From Reyranellaceae bacterium (GTDB lineage: Bacteria > Pseudomonadota > Alphaproteobacteria > Reyranellales > Reyranellaceae): a stretch of DNA of 59,856 nt. A model generated the notes under the pieces. It ran no database searches. It was not told the origin of the DNA and worked only from the letters and a program-made list of their open reading frames with translations. Positions within the stretch are counted from its first letter, which is position 1; every line of letters begins with the position of its first letter. Shown here piece by piece: positions 30,979 to 40,384 of the stretch. Location of the stretch: positions 1-59,856 of the forward strand of contig JALHMM010000032.1 in the NCBI GenBank assembly GCA_022844045.1, written 5' to 3'. Both the position numbers and the translations under genes were made by a program.

Positions 30979-32619
30979 ATGGAACTGAAACCCATAAGCC
31001 GCCCGACCAGGGTCTTTGTCTCCGAGCTCGTGCCTGACGTGTCGATCGTCATGCCGTGCCTTAACGAAGTGCAGAGCCTGCCCCACTGCATCGCCAATGC
31101 ACGCGATGCGCTGGTCTTGATCGAGCAGAAATATGGGCTTAGCGGCGAAATCGTCATCGCCGACAACGGCTCGACCGACGGCAGCCAGGCGCTGGCGGAA
31201 AGCCTTGGCGCGCGTGTCGTCGTCGTGCCCGCCAAGGGTTACGGCGCGGCCCTGATCGGCGGCTTCGGTGCGGCCTACGGCCGGTACCTTGTCATGGGCG
31301 ATGCCGACGGCAGCTATGATTTCACCGACGGCGTCGCGATGATCGGCCGGCTGATGGACGGCGCGGATGTCTGCATGGGCTCGCGCTTCGCCGGCGGGAT
31401 CGCGCCCGGCGCGATGCCGTGGAAGAACCGCTATATCGGCAACCCGGTGCTGACCGGCATCCTCAACCTGCTGTTCAAATCAGGCATCGACGACGCTCAT
31501 TGCGGATTGCGGGCGCTGACCAAGGACGCGTTCCTCGCGTTGGGCCTGCGCGGCAGTGGCATGGAATTCGCCAGCGAGATGGTCATCAAGGCCAGCCTGA
31601 AGCGGCTTCGCATCGACGAAGTGCCCGCCAAGCTCCGGCCCGACCTGCGCCAGCGCCCGCCGCATCTGCGCCCCTGGCGCGATGGCTGGCGGCATCTGCG
31701 CTATCTGCTGATGCTGAGCCCGACCTGGCTTTTCGGTCTGCCGGCGGCGCTGGCGATGATCACGGGACTGGCGATTCTGTGCGCCTCGGTCCTCTATTCC
31801 TCTGGCGTGCTAGGGGGGACGCGGCCGTTCGGTGCGGGCTGGGCGATCATCGCAGGCTTCCTGCTTACCTGCGGGCACCTCTCGGCCATCATTGCCCTGG
31901 CAACACATCTCCATGGTGTGCGTGCCGGCTACCGCACCCTGCGGCCGGTCCTGTGGCGCTACGGCCATTGGCTGACGCTGGAAGCGGCGCTGATTTCAGG
32001 CGGCATCCTCATTCTGGGATCGTTTCTGGTGATCGCGGGCATCGGCATCTACTGGACGTCGCACGGCTTCCTGGCCTTGCCGTCCACCCTGCCTCTCGTC
32101 TGCGCCGTCGTGATGGGCGCCATCGGCATGCAGACGATTGTCGGCGGTTTCTTGATGGCCATCATGGCGGGGCACGAGGCAAATCTGGTGCCGAGGTTGA
32201 GTGGTCAGCCGCCCGCCCCGTTGCCAAGCTCCGGGCTGGCCGGTCATCTCATCAGCTATACCGGCGTTTCCGGTGTTTGCCTGGTGCTCCACAACCTGTG
32301 GATGATCGTGACTGACGCCTTTGGCATGATGCTGCCGCTGGCAGTCCTGTCATCCTTCGTGGTGGTTGGGGTCGTCAGCTATACGCTGCACAGCCGCATC
32401 AGTTTTCGTAAGGAGATGAGCCTTAAGGGCTTTCTGCTTTATAGTCTGACCACGTCCGCGAATATTCCCTTTCAGATGGCGATCATCTGGTTCTGGAGCG
32501 AACCCGTTGGATTGTCGATGTACTGGGCCGCTCCCGTCTCGTCAGTCTGCATGATCTTCGTCAACTACGTGCTGAGTCACCTGGCAATCGGCCGCCCGTC
32601 ACACGTGCGGGGACGATGA
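30979..32619 (+). CDS. Glycosyltransferase family 2 fused to a GtrA-like domain
   Basis: 546 residues. The N-terminal 230 residues are a GT2 catalytic domain of the polyprenyl-phosphate sugar synthase type: VSIVMPCLNEVQSLP, IADNGSTDGSQALAE, GYGAALIGGFGAA and MGDADGSYDF, the last with the D-x-D metal site. Several membrane helices follow (about 245-400). The last 130 residues (LISYTGVSGVCLVLHNLW, VVSYTLHSRISFRKE, VNYVLSHLAIG) match GtrA, a four-helix protein thought to flip or help move lipid-linked sugars. GT2 and GtrA are normally separate genes, so this chain would make and translocate a polyprenyl-linked sugar. It leads a four-gene glycan island of lower GC content. Confidence 0.87.
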   Translation: MELKPISRPTRVFVSELVPDVSIVMPCLNEVQSLPHCIANARDALVLIEQKYGLSGEIVIADNGSTDGSQALAESLGARVVVVPAKGYGAALIGGFGAAYGRYLVMGDADGSYDFTDGVAMIGRLMDGADVCMGSRFAGGIAPGAMPWKNRYIGNPVLTGILNLLFKSGIDDAHCGLRALTKDAFLALGLRGSGMEFASEMVIKASLKRLRIDEVPAKLRPDLRQRPPHLRPWRDGWRHLRYLLMLSPTWLFGLPAALAMITGLAILCASVLYSSGVLGGTRPFGAGWAIIAGFLLTCGHLSAIIALATHLHGVRAGYRTLRPVLWRYGHWLTLEAALISGGILILGSFLVIAGIGIYWTSHGFLALPSTLPLVCAVVMGAIGMQTIVGGFLMAIMAGHEANLVPRLSGQPPAPLPSSGLAGHLISYTGVSGVCLVLHNLWMIVTDAFGMMLPLAVLSSFVVVGVVSYTLHSRISFRKEMSLKGFLLYSLTTSANIPFQMAIIWFWSEPVGLSMYWAAPVSSVCMIFVNYVLSHLAIGRPSHVRGR

Positions 32620-32638
32620 AGACGGCGGGTTAGAACGG

Positions 32639-32667
32639 GACCGGGCTTCACGCCGCGTGGCCCGGTC
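32639..32667. terminator. Hairpin after the GT2-GtrA gene
   Basis: GACCGGGC, 13 bases, GCCCGGTC, 20 bases after the stop codon. There is no T run. It separates the GT2-GtrA gene from the oxidoreductase gene, which therefore may have its own promoter in the 165-base gap. Confidence 0.5.
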
Positions 32668-32833
32668 GCCGAGCGAGCGGCGCGACTTGATCATGTCGCT
32701 CTTACCAACGAACTTGCTTTCTCTTCGGCCATGGCGAAGCCGTGCTCGGCCTGCTGGCGGGCTCGTCGGTCTTCCGATCTTGTCTTTCGAGCCGGGTACC
32801 GTAGTTTGAGCCCATCATCCTTTTCCAGTGCGC

Positions 32834-33904
32834 ATGGCTAACCTTTCCAAAATCCGCATCGCCGCTATCGGCCTCGGCTGGGTCAGCCAGCATCGGCATC
32901 TGCCCTCCATCCGCCGCAACCCGGCTTTCGAACTTGCCGGCGTCATCGACCGCCATCCGGGCCATGCCGCCGCCGTCGCGAAGAAATTTGGGCTTAAGCA
33001 TCATGCCGAAACAGCCGACCTCAAGCAGGTTCCGTGGCTGAATGAAATCGACGCGCTCGTTATCGGCTCAGCGCCCATGTCGCATGCCGTGCTGGCCAAC
33101 GAGGCGCTGGCCCTGGGCAAGCATGTGCTGACCGAAAAGCCCTTCTGCATGAATCTCGCCGAGGGCGAGTCGATGGTGAACGCGGCCAGGCAGGCGAAGC
33201 GCATCCTTGCCATCGTCCATAACTTCCAGTTCTCGAAAGCGGCAAGGAAGCTCGAGCGCGATATTGCCGCGGGCAGGATCGGCCCGATCAGGCGCATCGC
33301 CGCTGTGCAACTCGGCAATCCAAGCCGTCGCCTGCCGACGTGGTATCCGGAACTGCCGCTTGGCCTGTTCTACGATGAAAGTCCGCATTTCTTCTACATG
33401 CTGCGCAAATTCGCCGGCAGCGAGATGCGCCTCGTCTCTGGCCATTCGCTGAAGGGGAGCGCATTAAAGCATCATACCGGATCGACACCCGCCGCGGTGT
33501 CGCTCTCTTACCGCACCGTGAGCGGCCTGCCCGTCACCATCGACTGCAATTTCGAAAGCCCTGTCAGCGAATGGTACCTCACCGTCCATGGCGAGAACGC
33601 GCTCGGCATCGTCGATATCTTTCGCGATATCTATATCCGCCTGCCGAATGACCGCGAACATAGCTCGTCGCAGATCATCCGCAGCAGCGCCTTGGCGACG
33701 CTCCAGCATTGGTGGCAGCATGTGCCGAATGGCATCCAGTATCTCGCGGGGCGCCTCGACTACGGCAATGACGAGATCTTCGCACGTTTCGCGCACGCCA
33801 TTCAGACATCCACGCCGCCGCAGGGCATCAGCGCGGAAGACGCGCTGAGCGTCCTCAAGATGCAGCACGAAGCGATCGCGGCGGCGAACGCCGCCGTTTA
33901 CTGA
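32834..33904 (+). CDS. Gfo/Idh/MocA-family oxidoreductase
   Basis: About 356 residues. The NAD(P)-binding fold is RIAAIGLGWVSQHRHLPSI, and the sugar-dehydrogenase motif is ALGKHVLTEKPFCMNLAEGE, holding the E-K-P signature of the family. LPLGLFYDESPHFFYML contains the His thought to act in catalysis. Such enzymes oxidise or reduce sugar or inositol hydroxyls, often as nucleotide sugars; next to glycosyltransferases, a role in making a special sugar for surface glycan is likely. The ATG at 32834 (MANLSKIRIA) is preferred over the GTG two codons upstream, although no strong ribosome binding site is seen. Confidence 0.9.
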   Translation: MANLSKIRIAAIGLGWVSQHRHLPSIRRNPAFELAGVIDRHPGHAAAVAKKFGLKHHAETADLKQVPWLNEIDALVIGSAPMSHAVLANEALALGKHVLTEKPFCMNLAEGESMVNAARQAKRILAIVHNFQFSKAARKLERDIAAGRIGPIRRIAAVQLGNPSRRLPTWYPELPLGLFYDESPHFFYMLRKFAGSEMRLVSGHSLKGSALKHHTGSTPAAVSLSYRTVSGLPVTIDCNFESPVSEWYLTVHGENALGIVDIFRDIYIRLPNDREHSSSQIIRSSALATLQHWWQHVPNGIQYLAGRLDYGNDEIFARFAHAIQTSTPPQGISAEDALSVLKMQHEAIAAANAAVY

Positions 33905-33944
33905 TGACCACCCGTTGACTGGCACCACTTCGCGGCTAGATGGG

Positions 33945-35078
33945 ATGCGCTTTTTCTGCGTCACACATTTCTTCGAAGGTCATGGCGGCGGGATCGAGCG
34001 GGTTGCCGGACATCTCAATCGCCACATCGCCGACGCGGGCCATGACGTTTGCTGGGCGGCAAGCGCGGCCGATGCCGCGCCCAGCAGCCCTCGTCTCGCG
34101 ACCTTGCCTTTGCGTTGCGTCGATCCGCTGGAGCGGCTGACCGGCCTGCCGATGCCGCTTCCGTTGCCGTCCGCGTGGGGCGCGCTGCGGCGGGCTGTCA
34201 GGCAGGCCGATATCGTCGTCATTCATGACGCGCTTTATGTCACATCGATCCTGGTGATGCTGTCCGCCGCCATGGCGGGCAAGCCCGTCATCCTGATCCA
34301 GCACATAGCGGGGATCGAGTTTGCCCATCCGGTCATGCGGGCACTGATGTGGCTTGCCAATCTTCTCGTCACCCGACCGATGCTGCGCAGGGCGAGTCAG
34401 GTGGTGTTCATCAGCGACACCGTACGCACGGCGTTCGCGCATGTCAGGATGAAGCGTGCCGCCCGTCTGCTGTTCAATGGCGTCGATGGCGCGATCTTCC
34501 ATGCCGGATCAGGTGACGACCGGGCGGCTGCGCGCCACAGGCATGGCTTGTCGGTCGAACGCAAGCTGGTGGTATTTGTCGGCCGCTTCGTCGAGAAGAA
34601 GGGCATGAGGATCCTGCGCGAGGTCGCCCGGCGTCTTCCCCACGTAGACTTTGCTCTTGTAGGAACGGGACCGGTCGATCCCCGACGTTGGGAACTCCCC
34701 AACGTCCATGTTCTCGGCGTCCAGACGCCGATGATTGTCGCCGACCTGTACCGGGCCGCCGACCTCCTGGTACTGCCGAGCGTAGGGGAAGGCTACCCGC
34801 TGGTCATACAGGAGGCGATGGCGTGCGGGTTGCCGGTTGTCTGCGGAGCGGGGAGCGCGAAGGCTGATCCGGCCGCGTCGCGTTGGCTGCGCGGCGTCGA
34901 CGTCGATCTGGGCGATGTGGAGCGGTCCGCTTCGGGCGTTGCCGAGGCAATAGAGGGTCTCGCGCCGGACGACGATCAGCGGCGGCAGATGCAGGCTTAC
35001 GCGGCCGCGGCCTATAGCTGGCCCGGCATGGCCGCGGCCATTGTCGAGATATCGCGAAGAATCATCACAGAACGCTGA
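33945..35078 (+). CDS. Glycosyltransferase family 4
   Basis: About 377 residues, GT-B fold. The N-terminal domain has MRFFCVTHFFEGHGGGIERVAGHL (the gly-rich acceptor loop). The C-terminal domain starts with KLVVFVGRFVEKKGMRIL, a standard donor-binding opening, and carries VHVLGVQTPMIVADLYRAADLLVLPSVGEGYPLVIQEAMACG, with the E-x7-E motif (EGYPLVIQE). The donor is probably a nucleotide sugar. The frame can start from TTG at 33915, but the first ATG at 33945 begins at the conserved strand, so I use it. The 3' end overlaps the convergent membrane protein gene by 14 bases. Confidence 0.88.
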   Translation: MRFFCVTHFFEGHGGGIERVAGHLNRHIADAGHDVCWAASAADAAPSSPRLATLPLRCVDPLERLTGLPMPLPLPSAWGALRRAVRQADIVVIHDALYVTSILVMLSAAMAGKPVILIQHIAGIEFAHPVMRALMWLANLLVTRPMLRRASQVVFISDTVRTAFAHVRMKRAARLLFNGVDGAIFHAGSGDDRAAARHRHGLSVERKLVVFVGRFVEKKGMRILREVARRLPHVDFALVGTGPVDPRRWELPNVHVLGVQTPMIVADLYRAADLLVLPSVGEGYPLVIQEAMACGLPVVCGAGSAKADPAASRWLRGVDVDLGDVERSASGVAEAIEGLAPDDDQRRQMQAYAAAAYSWPGMAAAIVEISRRIITER

Positions 35079-36780
35079 CTCGGCACCCCGCGGCGCGAAG
35101 CGCGTCCGGCAAGCCGGCATTGTGTTGCGTCGCAGGATCCGATGTCGGGATCCCGAAGATGGCGGAGGCTTCAGCAAGCGCCTGAGCGCTGACGATCACG
35201 ACGCTCGGTTGGGCACGACAGAGCTGACGGATGAGGTGTTCGTTCACGTTCTCGGTGATCAGGCGGACGGGCCGATTGGAGAGATCCGGTCGGTTGATCA
35301 CAAGGTCGTGCGCGAAGTGCGTGCCTTTCTCGCTGATGAAGGCGAAATCGGCCTTGGTTTTGTCGATTGCCTGGCTGGCACGCGCATAGGGCGCGAACAG
35401 GCCGTGCGCCATCCACGCCTGAAGCGGCAACAGGACGACGATTCCCGCCACGGTCGTCCGCACGATCAGCGTCCGTAGGACTCTCTGGATCCGGGCGCGT
35501 TCCACCCAGCCGTAGATGGCGAGCAGGATGAGGCTGCCAATCACGCCATGCAGATAGCGATAGCCGAAGCCGTGCCCCTGGTATGGCAGGATGACGAGCA
35601 TGACGCCGATCGTCAGCATCGCGCCGTATGCCAGCGCAGCCGGCAATCCCCCCCGCTTGATGGCGGGAACGGATGCGATCACCAAAGGCAGCAGCAGAAT
35701 GTGCTGCCAAGACAGGAAGCGCAGCAGGTTCAGCGTCATGACGAGCAGCCCGTCCGCCCGCCAATCGCGCAGCGTGTCGATCAGGCGCGTGAAATAGTCC
35801 ACGCCGCTCGTCGGCACGACACTTTCCGGTCCAACGACGAGCGTCTGCATCCATTTCGGCCAGAGCAGCCAAAAGATACAGATGGCGCCGTAGCCAGCCG
35901 CGAAGAATGCCGCGCGCTGCCATTTCCGCTCCAGCAGAAGCAAGGCCAGCACGGGGGCGACGAAGAGCGGATGGAAGAGCGGCTGATGCAGTCCGGTGGC
36001 GATAAACCCGATACCGAGCGCCGCCGTATCCGTCATTCGCCGCTGCTGGAGAAACAGCCACAGCCACACCAGGTTGAGGGCCAGATGCGCGCTCATGGCG
36101 TAGGTGGTCATTCCGATGAAAACGATCTGGCCCGATCCCACATACAACATCAGAGCGAGCAGCGGCGCCTCGCGGTTGCCGGGCCACAGGTGTCGTGCGC
36201 AGCCATGAAGCGCGATCGCCCCGATGCCGACGAGCAAGGGGCCTGTCAGCGCCATATCGGCGACTTTGCCGACGATGGCGTGCAACGCCGCGTTCATCGG
36301 AAGGTAGGATGAAGCCCACGCCGACGGATTCTGTATGGGCAGCATGAACCAGGTGTTGAGAGCGTCGGCGTATCGCACCCACTCAGCGGGCAACGGCGCG
36401 ACCAGCCTGCCACTCGCGAGAATGCGCGCGTCGAACAGAACCATCTGCTCATCGCGGGTCAGGGAGTAGCCCGCAAGCAGCCAACGGTGCCCGGCATAGC
36501 AGACGACACAAAGCGCCAGCGCTGTGGCGACGGCTCTCCACCGCGGCGATAGGACGATGGGATCCCGCCCGCGGATGTTCCACGCCGAAACCATGGCAAT
36601 CGCGGCCGCCACGACCAGCAGCCAGCGGTCCTGTCGAGAGAGATAGGACATAGCGAGGTTTTCAAACGACGCCCCGAGATAGGAGATCAGGAGCGCCGTC
36701 GCACAGACCGCGAGGGGGATGTATGTCATCAGCCGTATGTCGTGGGATTCTTTCGGCGTCCCGATATCCTCCGACGACAT
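35065..36780 (-). CDS. GT-C-like integral membrane protein
   Basis: 571 residues with about eleven transmembrane helices and a soluble C-terminus. Between the third and fourth helices is LAGYSLTRDEQMVLFDARIL. An acidic D-E pair in the first large outside loop is the hallmark of GT-C glycosyltransferases such as ArnT/PMT, which use polyprenyl-phosphate sugars, so the call is GT-C-like. PYQGHGFGYRYLHGVIGS in a later loop is also common in this class. Position opposite the GT2-GtrA, oxidoreductase and GT4 genes supports work on the same lipid-linked glycan. No precise family can be named. Confidence 0.75.
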   Translation of the reverse strand: MSSEDIGTPKESHDIRLMTYIPLAVCATALLISYLGASFENLAMSYLSRQDRWLLVVAAAIAMVSAWNIRGRDPIVLSPRWRAVATALALCVVCYAGHRWLLAGYSLTRDEQMVLFDARILASGRLVAPLPAEWVRYADALNTWFMLPIQNPSAWASSYLPMNAALHAIVGKVADMALTGPLLVGIGAIALHGCARHLWPGNREAPLLALMLYVGSGQIVFIGMTTYAMSAHLALNLVWLWLFLQQRRMTDTAALGIGFIATGLHQPLFHPLFVAPVLALLLLERKWQRAAFFAAGYGAICIFWLLWPKWMQTLVVGPESVVPTSGVDYFTRLIDTLRDWRADGLLVMTLNLLRFLSWQHILLLPLVIASVPAIKRGGLPAALAYGAMLTIGVMLVILPYQGHGFGYRYLHGVIGSLILLAIYGWVERARIQRVLRTLIVRTTVAGIVVLLPLQAWMAHGLFAPYARASQAIDKTKADFAFISEKGTHFAHDLVINRPDLSNRPVRLITENVNEHLIRQLCRAQPSVVIVSAQALAEASAIFGIPTSDPATQHNAGLPDALRAAGCRVSVL

Positions 36781-36861
36781 AGGTCTGAACCCCTGGCCAA
36801 ATTGCCCACGCAGCTATTAACGCAAGTTACGCGTGGATTGAAGCATCGGAGCAGCACGAAG

Positions 36862-36881
36862 CGGCGGCCCCTCGGCCGCCG
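36862..36881. terminator. 8-bp hairpin downstream of bcp
   Basis: CGGCGGCC, loop cctc, GGCCGCCG. It lies 20 bases beyond the bcp stop on the minus strand and probably ends the glnE-bcp transcript. Confidence 0.5.
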
Positions 36882-36900
36882 ATAGTGGCGGGGTCTCCGT

Positions 36901-37365
36901 CTACAGCCCCCGGACCAGCTCGAGCACCTCCTCGACATGGCCGGGCACCTTCACCTTGCGCCAGATCTTGCGCACCGTGCCCGTGCCGTCGATCAGGAAG
37001 GTCGCGCGGTCGATGCCCATGTACTTGCGGCCATAGAGGCTCTTCTCGATCCACGTGCCGTACTTCTCGCAGATCTTGCCGTCCTCGTCGGACACCAGCG
37101 GGAAGTTGAGATCGTATTTCGCCTTGAACTTATCGTGCTTGGCGACGCTGTCCTTGGACACGCCGATCACGGTGGCCTTGGCCTTGCTGAAGTTCGGCAG
37201 GGAGTCGCGGAAGCCGCAGGCCTCCTTGGTGCAGCCCGGCGTGTCGTCCTTGGGGTAAAAATAGAGGATCACCGCCTTGCCGCGCAGATCGCTCAGCTTC
37301 AGCTTCTTGCCGCCATCGGTGGTGGCGCTGAAGTCCGGCGCCTTCTTGCCTTCTTCCACGCTCAT
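36901..37365 (-). CDS. bcp: Thioredoxin-dependent peroxiredoxin (Bcp/PrxQ)
   Basis: 154 residues. It reduces hydrogen peroxide and organic peroxides using thioredoxin. The catalytic segment ILYFYPKDDTPGCTKEACGF has the peroxidatic Cys (about residue 45) and a second Cys five residues later, the PrxQ pattern. FPLVSDEDGKICEKYGTW and a later Arg (GIDRATFLID) complete the active site. The start ATG overlaps the stop of glnE by four bases (ATGA), so the frame that appears to extend further up is part of glnE. Coupling of glnE and bcp is seen in many alphaproteobacteria. Confidence 0.95.
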   Translation of the reverse strand: MSVEEGKKAPDFSATTDGGKKLKLSDLRGKAVILYFYPKDDTPGCTKEACGFRDSLPNFSKAKATVIGVSKDSVAKHDKFKAKYDLNFPLVSDEDGKICEKYGTWIEKSLYGRKYMGIDRATFLIDGTGTVRKIWRKVKVPGHVEEVLELVRGL

Positions 37366-40298
37366 GTCGCGTCCTCCTCGCGCGGCGGCAGGGCGGCCGC
37401 CGGCTTCTCGATGATCTCGACGTACACCGCATAGGCGGCGTCGGCCGTCGCCTGCACCTTGTCGCGCAGAAGCTCGAACCTGTCGACACCGCCGGCCTTG
37501 GCCAGCAGCCGGCGCAGCCCCTCCGGCGCCTTGGCCTCGTCGAAGGCCTCGTCCTGTTCCTCGAGTGCCAGCCGCATCAAGCCCTGCAGCGAGGACCACA
37601 GTCGATAAGCCTCGATCAATGTCGTGGCTGCGTCGGCGGTGAGGATGCGGGCTTCGCGCAGCAGCGCCAGCGTGTCGACGACGTGGCGCGCCAGCAGGAA
37701 CGGCTTGCCGTTGGCGTGCAGCAGCATCAGGTAGCGCGCGGCGAACTCGATGTCGAAGAAGCCGCCGCGCAACAGCTTGAAGTCCCACAAGCTCTTCGAC
37801 GGGCGATGCTCGACCAGCCGCGCGCGCATGTCGGCGACATCGCGCAACAGGGATTCGCGGCCGCGGGGTCGCGACAGCGCGGTGGCGATCGCCGCGTCGA
37901 TGCGTGCGGCCAGCAGTGGCGGACCGGAAACGACGCGCGCGCGGGCCAAAGCGAGGTGTTCCCAGGTCCAGGCCGACTCGCGCTGATAGGTCTCGAAGGC
38001 GCCGAGTGACGTCGCCAGCGGGCCCTTGTTGCCGGAGGGCCGCAGGCGCATGTCGACTTCGTACAGCGTGCCCTCGTTGGTCGGCGAGGAGAGCGCGCCG
38101 ACAATGCGCTGCATCAGCCGGGCGTAGTAGTGCGCCGGGCTCAGCGGGCGTTCACCGTCAGACTGCTCGCTGCCCTCGGGCGCCTCGTAGATGAAGATCA
38201 GGTCGAGATCCGACGAGGCCGTCATCTCGCGACTGCCCAGCCGGCCCAGCGCCACGATGGCGAATTCGGCGCCGGCGATCTGGCCGTGATGATCGGCGAA
38301 GATGCGTTGGATGCGCGCCGGCAGCTCGCTCAGCACCGCCTCGGCGATGCCGCTATAGGCCGCGCCGGCGAGCTCGGGCGAGAGCGTGCCGGCGAGCTGC
38401 TGCACACCCACGCGAAATCGCTGGTCATTGGCCCAGCGCCGGGAATTGTCGAGAATGTCCTGCTCGTCCTCGCCCAGGTCGAGCGCGCGCGACAGATCGG
38501 CTGAGAGGCTGGCGCGGTCGGGCAGGGTGTCGAAGTAGTCGCGCGTCAGCACGCCGTCGAGCAGGATCGGCCGACGGCCCAGATGCTTGGCGATGCGCGG
38601 CGCGCTGCCCATGATGGTGGCGACCAGCTCGAGCAGCGCCGGGTTTACCTTGAACAGCGAGAAGATCTGGATGCCCGCGGGCATCCCGGCGAGCAGCGCG
38701 TCGAAGCGCAGCAGCGCCTGGTCGGGGTCGGCCGAGTCGCCCAGCGCCTTGAGGATCGCCGGCATCAGCTCGGTGAGCAGCTCGCGGGCGCGCACGGTGT
38801 GGGTCGAGCGGTAGCGGCCGTGATGCCATCGCGAGGCCATGTCCCAGGCGCGCTCGGCCTCGCGGTAGCCCAGGCCGGCCAGGGTCTTGAGCGTATCGGG
38901 GTCGCGATCGGTGCCGGTGAAGACGAGATTGCCGCCCGGGCCGGCGAGGCTGGGCGCTTCCTCGAACAGCTTCGCGTAGTGGCCTTCGACCAGGCGCAGC
39001 GTGTCGAGGAAATCGGCGCGGAAGGCGGCCGGATCGTCGTAGCCCATGAAGGTGGCGACGGCGTCGATGCCGTCCTCGGCGTCGGGCAGGGTGTGCGTCT
39101 GCTGATCGTCGATCATCTGCAGCCGATGCTCGAGGCGGCGCAGGAAGTCGTAGGCGCGGGTCAGGTCGGCGACCACGACGCGCGCGATCATGCCGGCATC
39201 ACAGAGCGCCTCAAGCGCCTCGATCGTGCCGCGCAGGCGCAAGGTGGGATGGCGTCCGCCGAAGATCAGCTGCTGGGTCTGGGCGAAGAACTCGATCTCG
39301 CGGATGCCGCCGCGGCCGAGCTTGACGTTGTGGCCCAGCACCTTGATCTCGCCGGTGCCGCGGAAGGCGTCGATCTGGCGCTTGATCGAGTGGATGTCGT
39401 TGATCGCCGCGAAGTCGAGGTGCTTGCGCCAGATATAGGGCCGCAGCGAGTCGAGGAAGGCGGCGCCGACGGCGGGATCGCCGGCCACCGGCCGCGCCTT
39501 GATCATCGCGGCGCGCTCCCAGTTCTGCCCGACGCTCTCGTAATAGGTCTCGGCGGCTTGAACGGAGATCGCCAGAGGCGTCGAGCCGGGATCGGGCCGC
39601 AGCCGCAGGTCGGTGCGGAAGATATAGCCGTCGGCGGTGCGCTCGCTCAGCAGCTGCACGAGGCGGCGCGTGGCGCGCACCAGCTTGGCGCCGATGGCGT
39701 CGTCCTGGGCGATCGCCGGCGCCTCGCGGTCGTAGAGCACGATCAGGTCGATGTCGCTCGAATAGTTCAGCTCGAAGGCGCCGAGCTTGCCCATGCCCAG
39801 CACGGTGATCCCCGCCGCCTTGGGATCGCCGCCCAGCGCCAACTGCCCGCCGCGCTCCATGTCGAGCAGGATGGCGTCGAGCAGGCGGCCGATGGCGAGA
39901 TCAGCGAAGTCGCTGAGCGCCCGCGTGACCCGGGCCAATGGCCAGTCGCCGGCCATGTCGGCCACCGCCACGCCAAGCGCGATGCGCCGTTTGGCGCGCC
40001 GCAACGCCACAGCCAACGGTTCCGGCTCGGCCGGCAGGGCGGCCAGCCGCGCCGTCTCGCGGCCAACCGCCGCGTCGGCGCCGTCGCGCCATAGATCGGC
40101 CAAGAATAGGGGGTCTGATAGGGCGATCTCGGACAGGTATGGGCTGTTGCCGAACAACGCGGCAAGCAACGCATCGGGCGGCCAGTCGTTTTGGCCATGG
40201 CCGAGGTCGCGCAGCCGCTCCAGCCAGCGTTCGGTGCGGACTCTCAGCTGCCCGGCATGGTGCGGGCGGGGCAGCGTCAGCGCAGGGGTGAATGTCAT
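37362..40298 (-). CDS. glnE: Glutamine synthetase adenylyltransferase/deadenylyltransferase
   Basis: About 978 residues, bifunctional GlnE. It adenylylates glutamine synthetase (GlnA) when nitrogen is plentiful and removes AMP when it is scarce, under PII control. Two nucleotidyltransferase domains are evident, each followed by helical linkers: the first with GMGKLGAFELNYSSDIDLIVLYD, the second with ALGRLGSREMTASSDLDLIFIYE, with G-x-G and D-x-D metal motifs in both. DMRLRPSGNKGPLA and RIGVREIEF-type segments (GRGGIREIEFFAQ) follow each. The start is taken at MTFTPALTLP; the frame runs 22 codons further but without a ribosome binding site. bcp is coupled downstream. Confidence 0.95.
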   Translation of the reverse strand: MTFTPALTLPRPHHAGQLRVRTERWLERLRDLGHGQNDWPPDALLAALFGNSPYLSEIALSDPLFLADLWRDGADAAVGRETARLAALPAEPEPLAVALRRAKRRIALGVAVADMAGDWPLARVTRALSDFADLAIGRLLDAILLDMERGGQLALGGDPKAAGITVLGMGKLGAFELNYSSDIDLIVLYDREAPAIAQDDAIGAKLVRATRRLVQLLSERTADGYIFRTDLRLRPDPGSTPLAISVQAAETYYESVGQNWERAAMIKARPVAGDPAVGAAFLDSLRPYIWRKHLDFAAINDIHSIKRQIDAFRGTGEIKVLGHNVKLGRGGIREIEFFAQTQQLIFGGRHPTLRLRGTIEALEALCDAGMIARVVVADLTRAYDFLRRLEHRLQMIDDQQTHTLPDAEDGIDAVATFMGYDDPAAFRADFLDTLRLVEGHYAKLFEEAPSLAGPGGNLVFTGTDRDPDTLKTLAGLGYREAERAWDMASRWHHGRYRSTHTVRARELLTELMPAILKALGDSADPDQALLRFDALLAGMPAGIQIFSLFKVNPALLELVATIMGSAPRIAKHLGRRPILLDGVLTRDYFDTLPDRASLSADLSRALDLGEDEQDILDNSRRWANDQRFRVGVQQLAGTLSPELAGAAYSGIAEAVLSELPARIQRIFADHHGQIAGAEFAIVALGRLGSREMTASSDLDLIFIYEAPEGSEQSDGERPLSPAHYYARLMQRIVGALSSPTNEGTLYEVDMRLRPSGNKGPLATSLGAFETYQRESAWTWEHLALARARVVSGPPLLAARIDAAIATALSRPRGRESLLRDVADMRARLVEHRPSKSLWDFKLLRGGFFDIEFAARYLMLLHANGKPFLLARHVVDTLALLREARILTADAATTLIEAYRLWSSLQGLMRLALEEQDEAFDEAKAPEGLRRLLAKAGGVDRFELLRDKVQATADAAYAVYVEIIEKPAAALPPREEDAT

Positions 40299-40384
40299 TG
40301 CACGGTTGGGCCGATGCTGCGAAAGAGAAAAAACAACCTGACCGGCGCCCGGGCTGAGCGTCAAGCCGAAGGAGTACCGGTGTT

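Noticed and set aside
38583..40094. 503-codon plus-strand frame opposite glnE
   Set aside because: Antisense to both nucleotidyltransferase domains of glnE; composition typical of a shadow frame.
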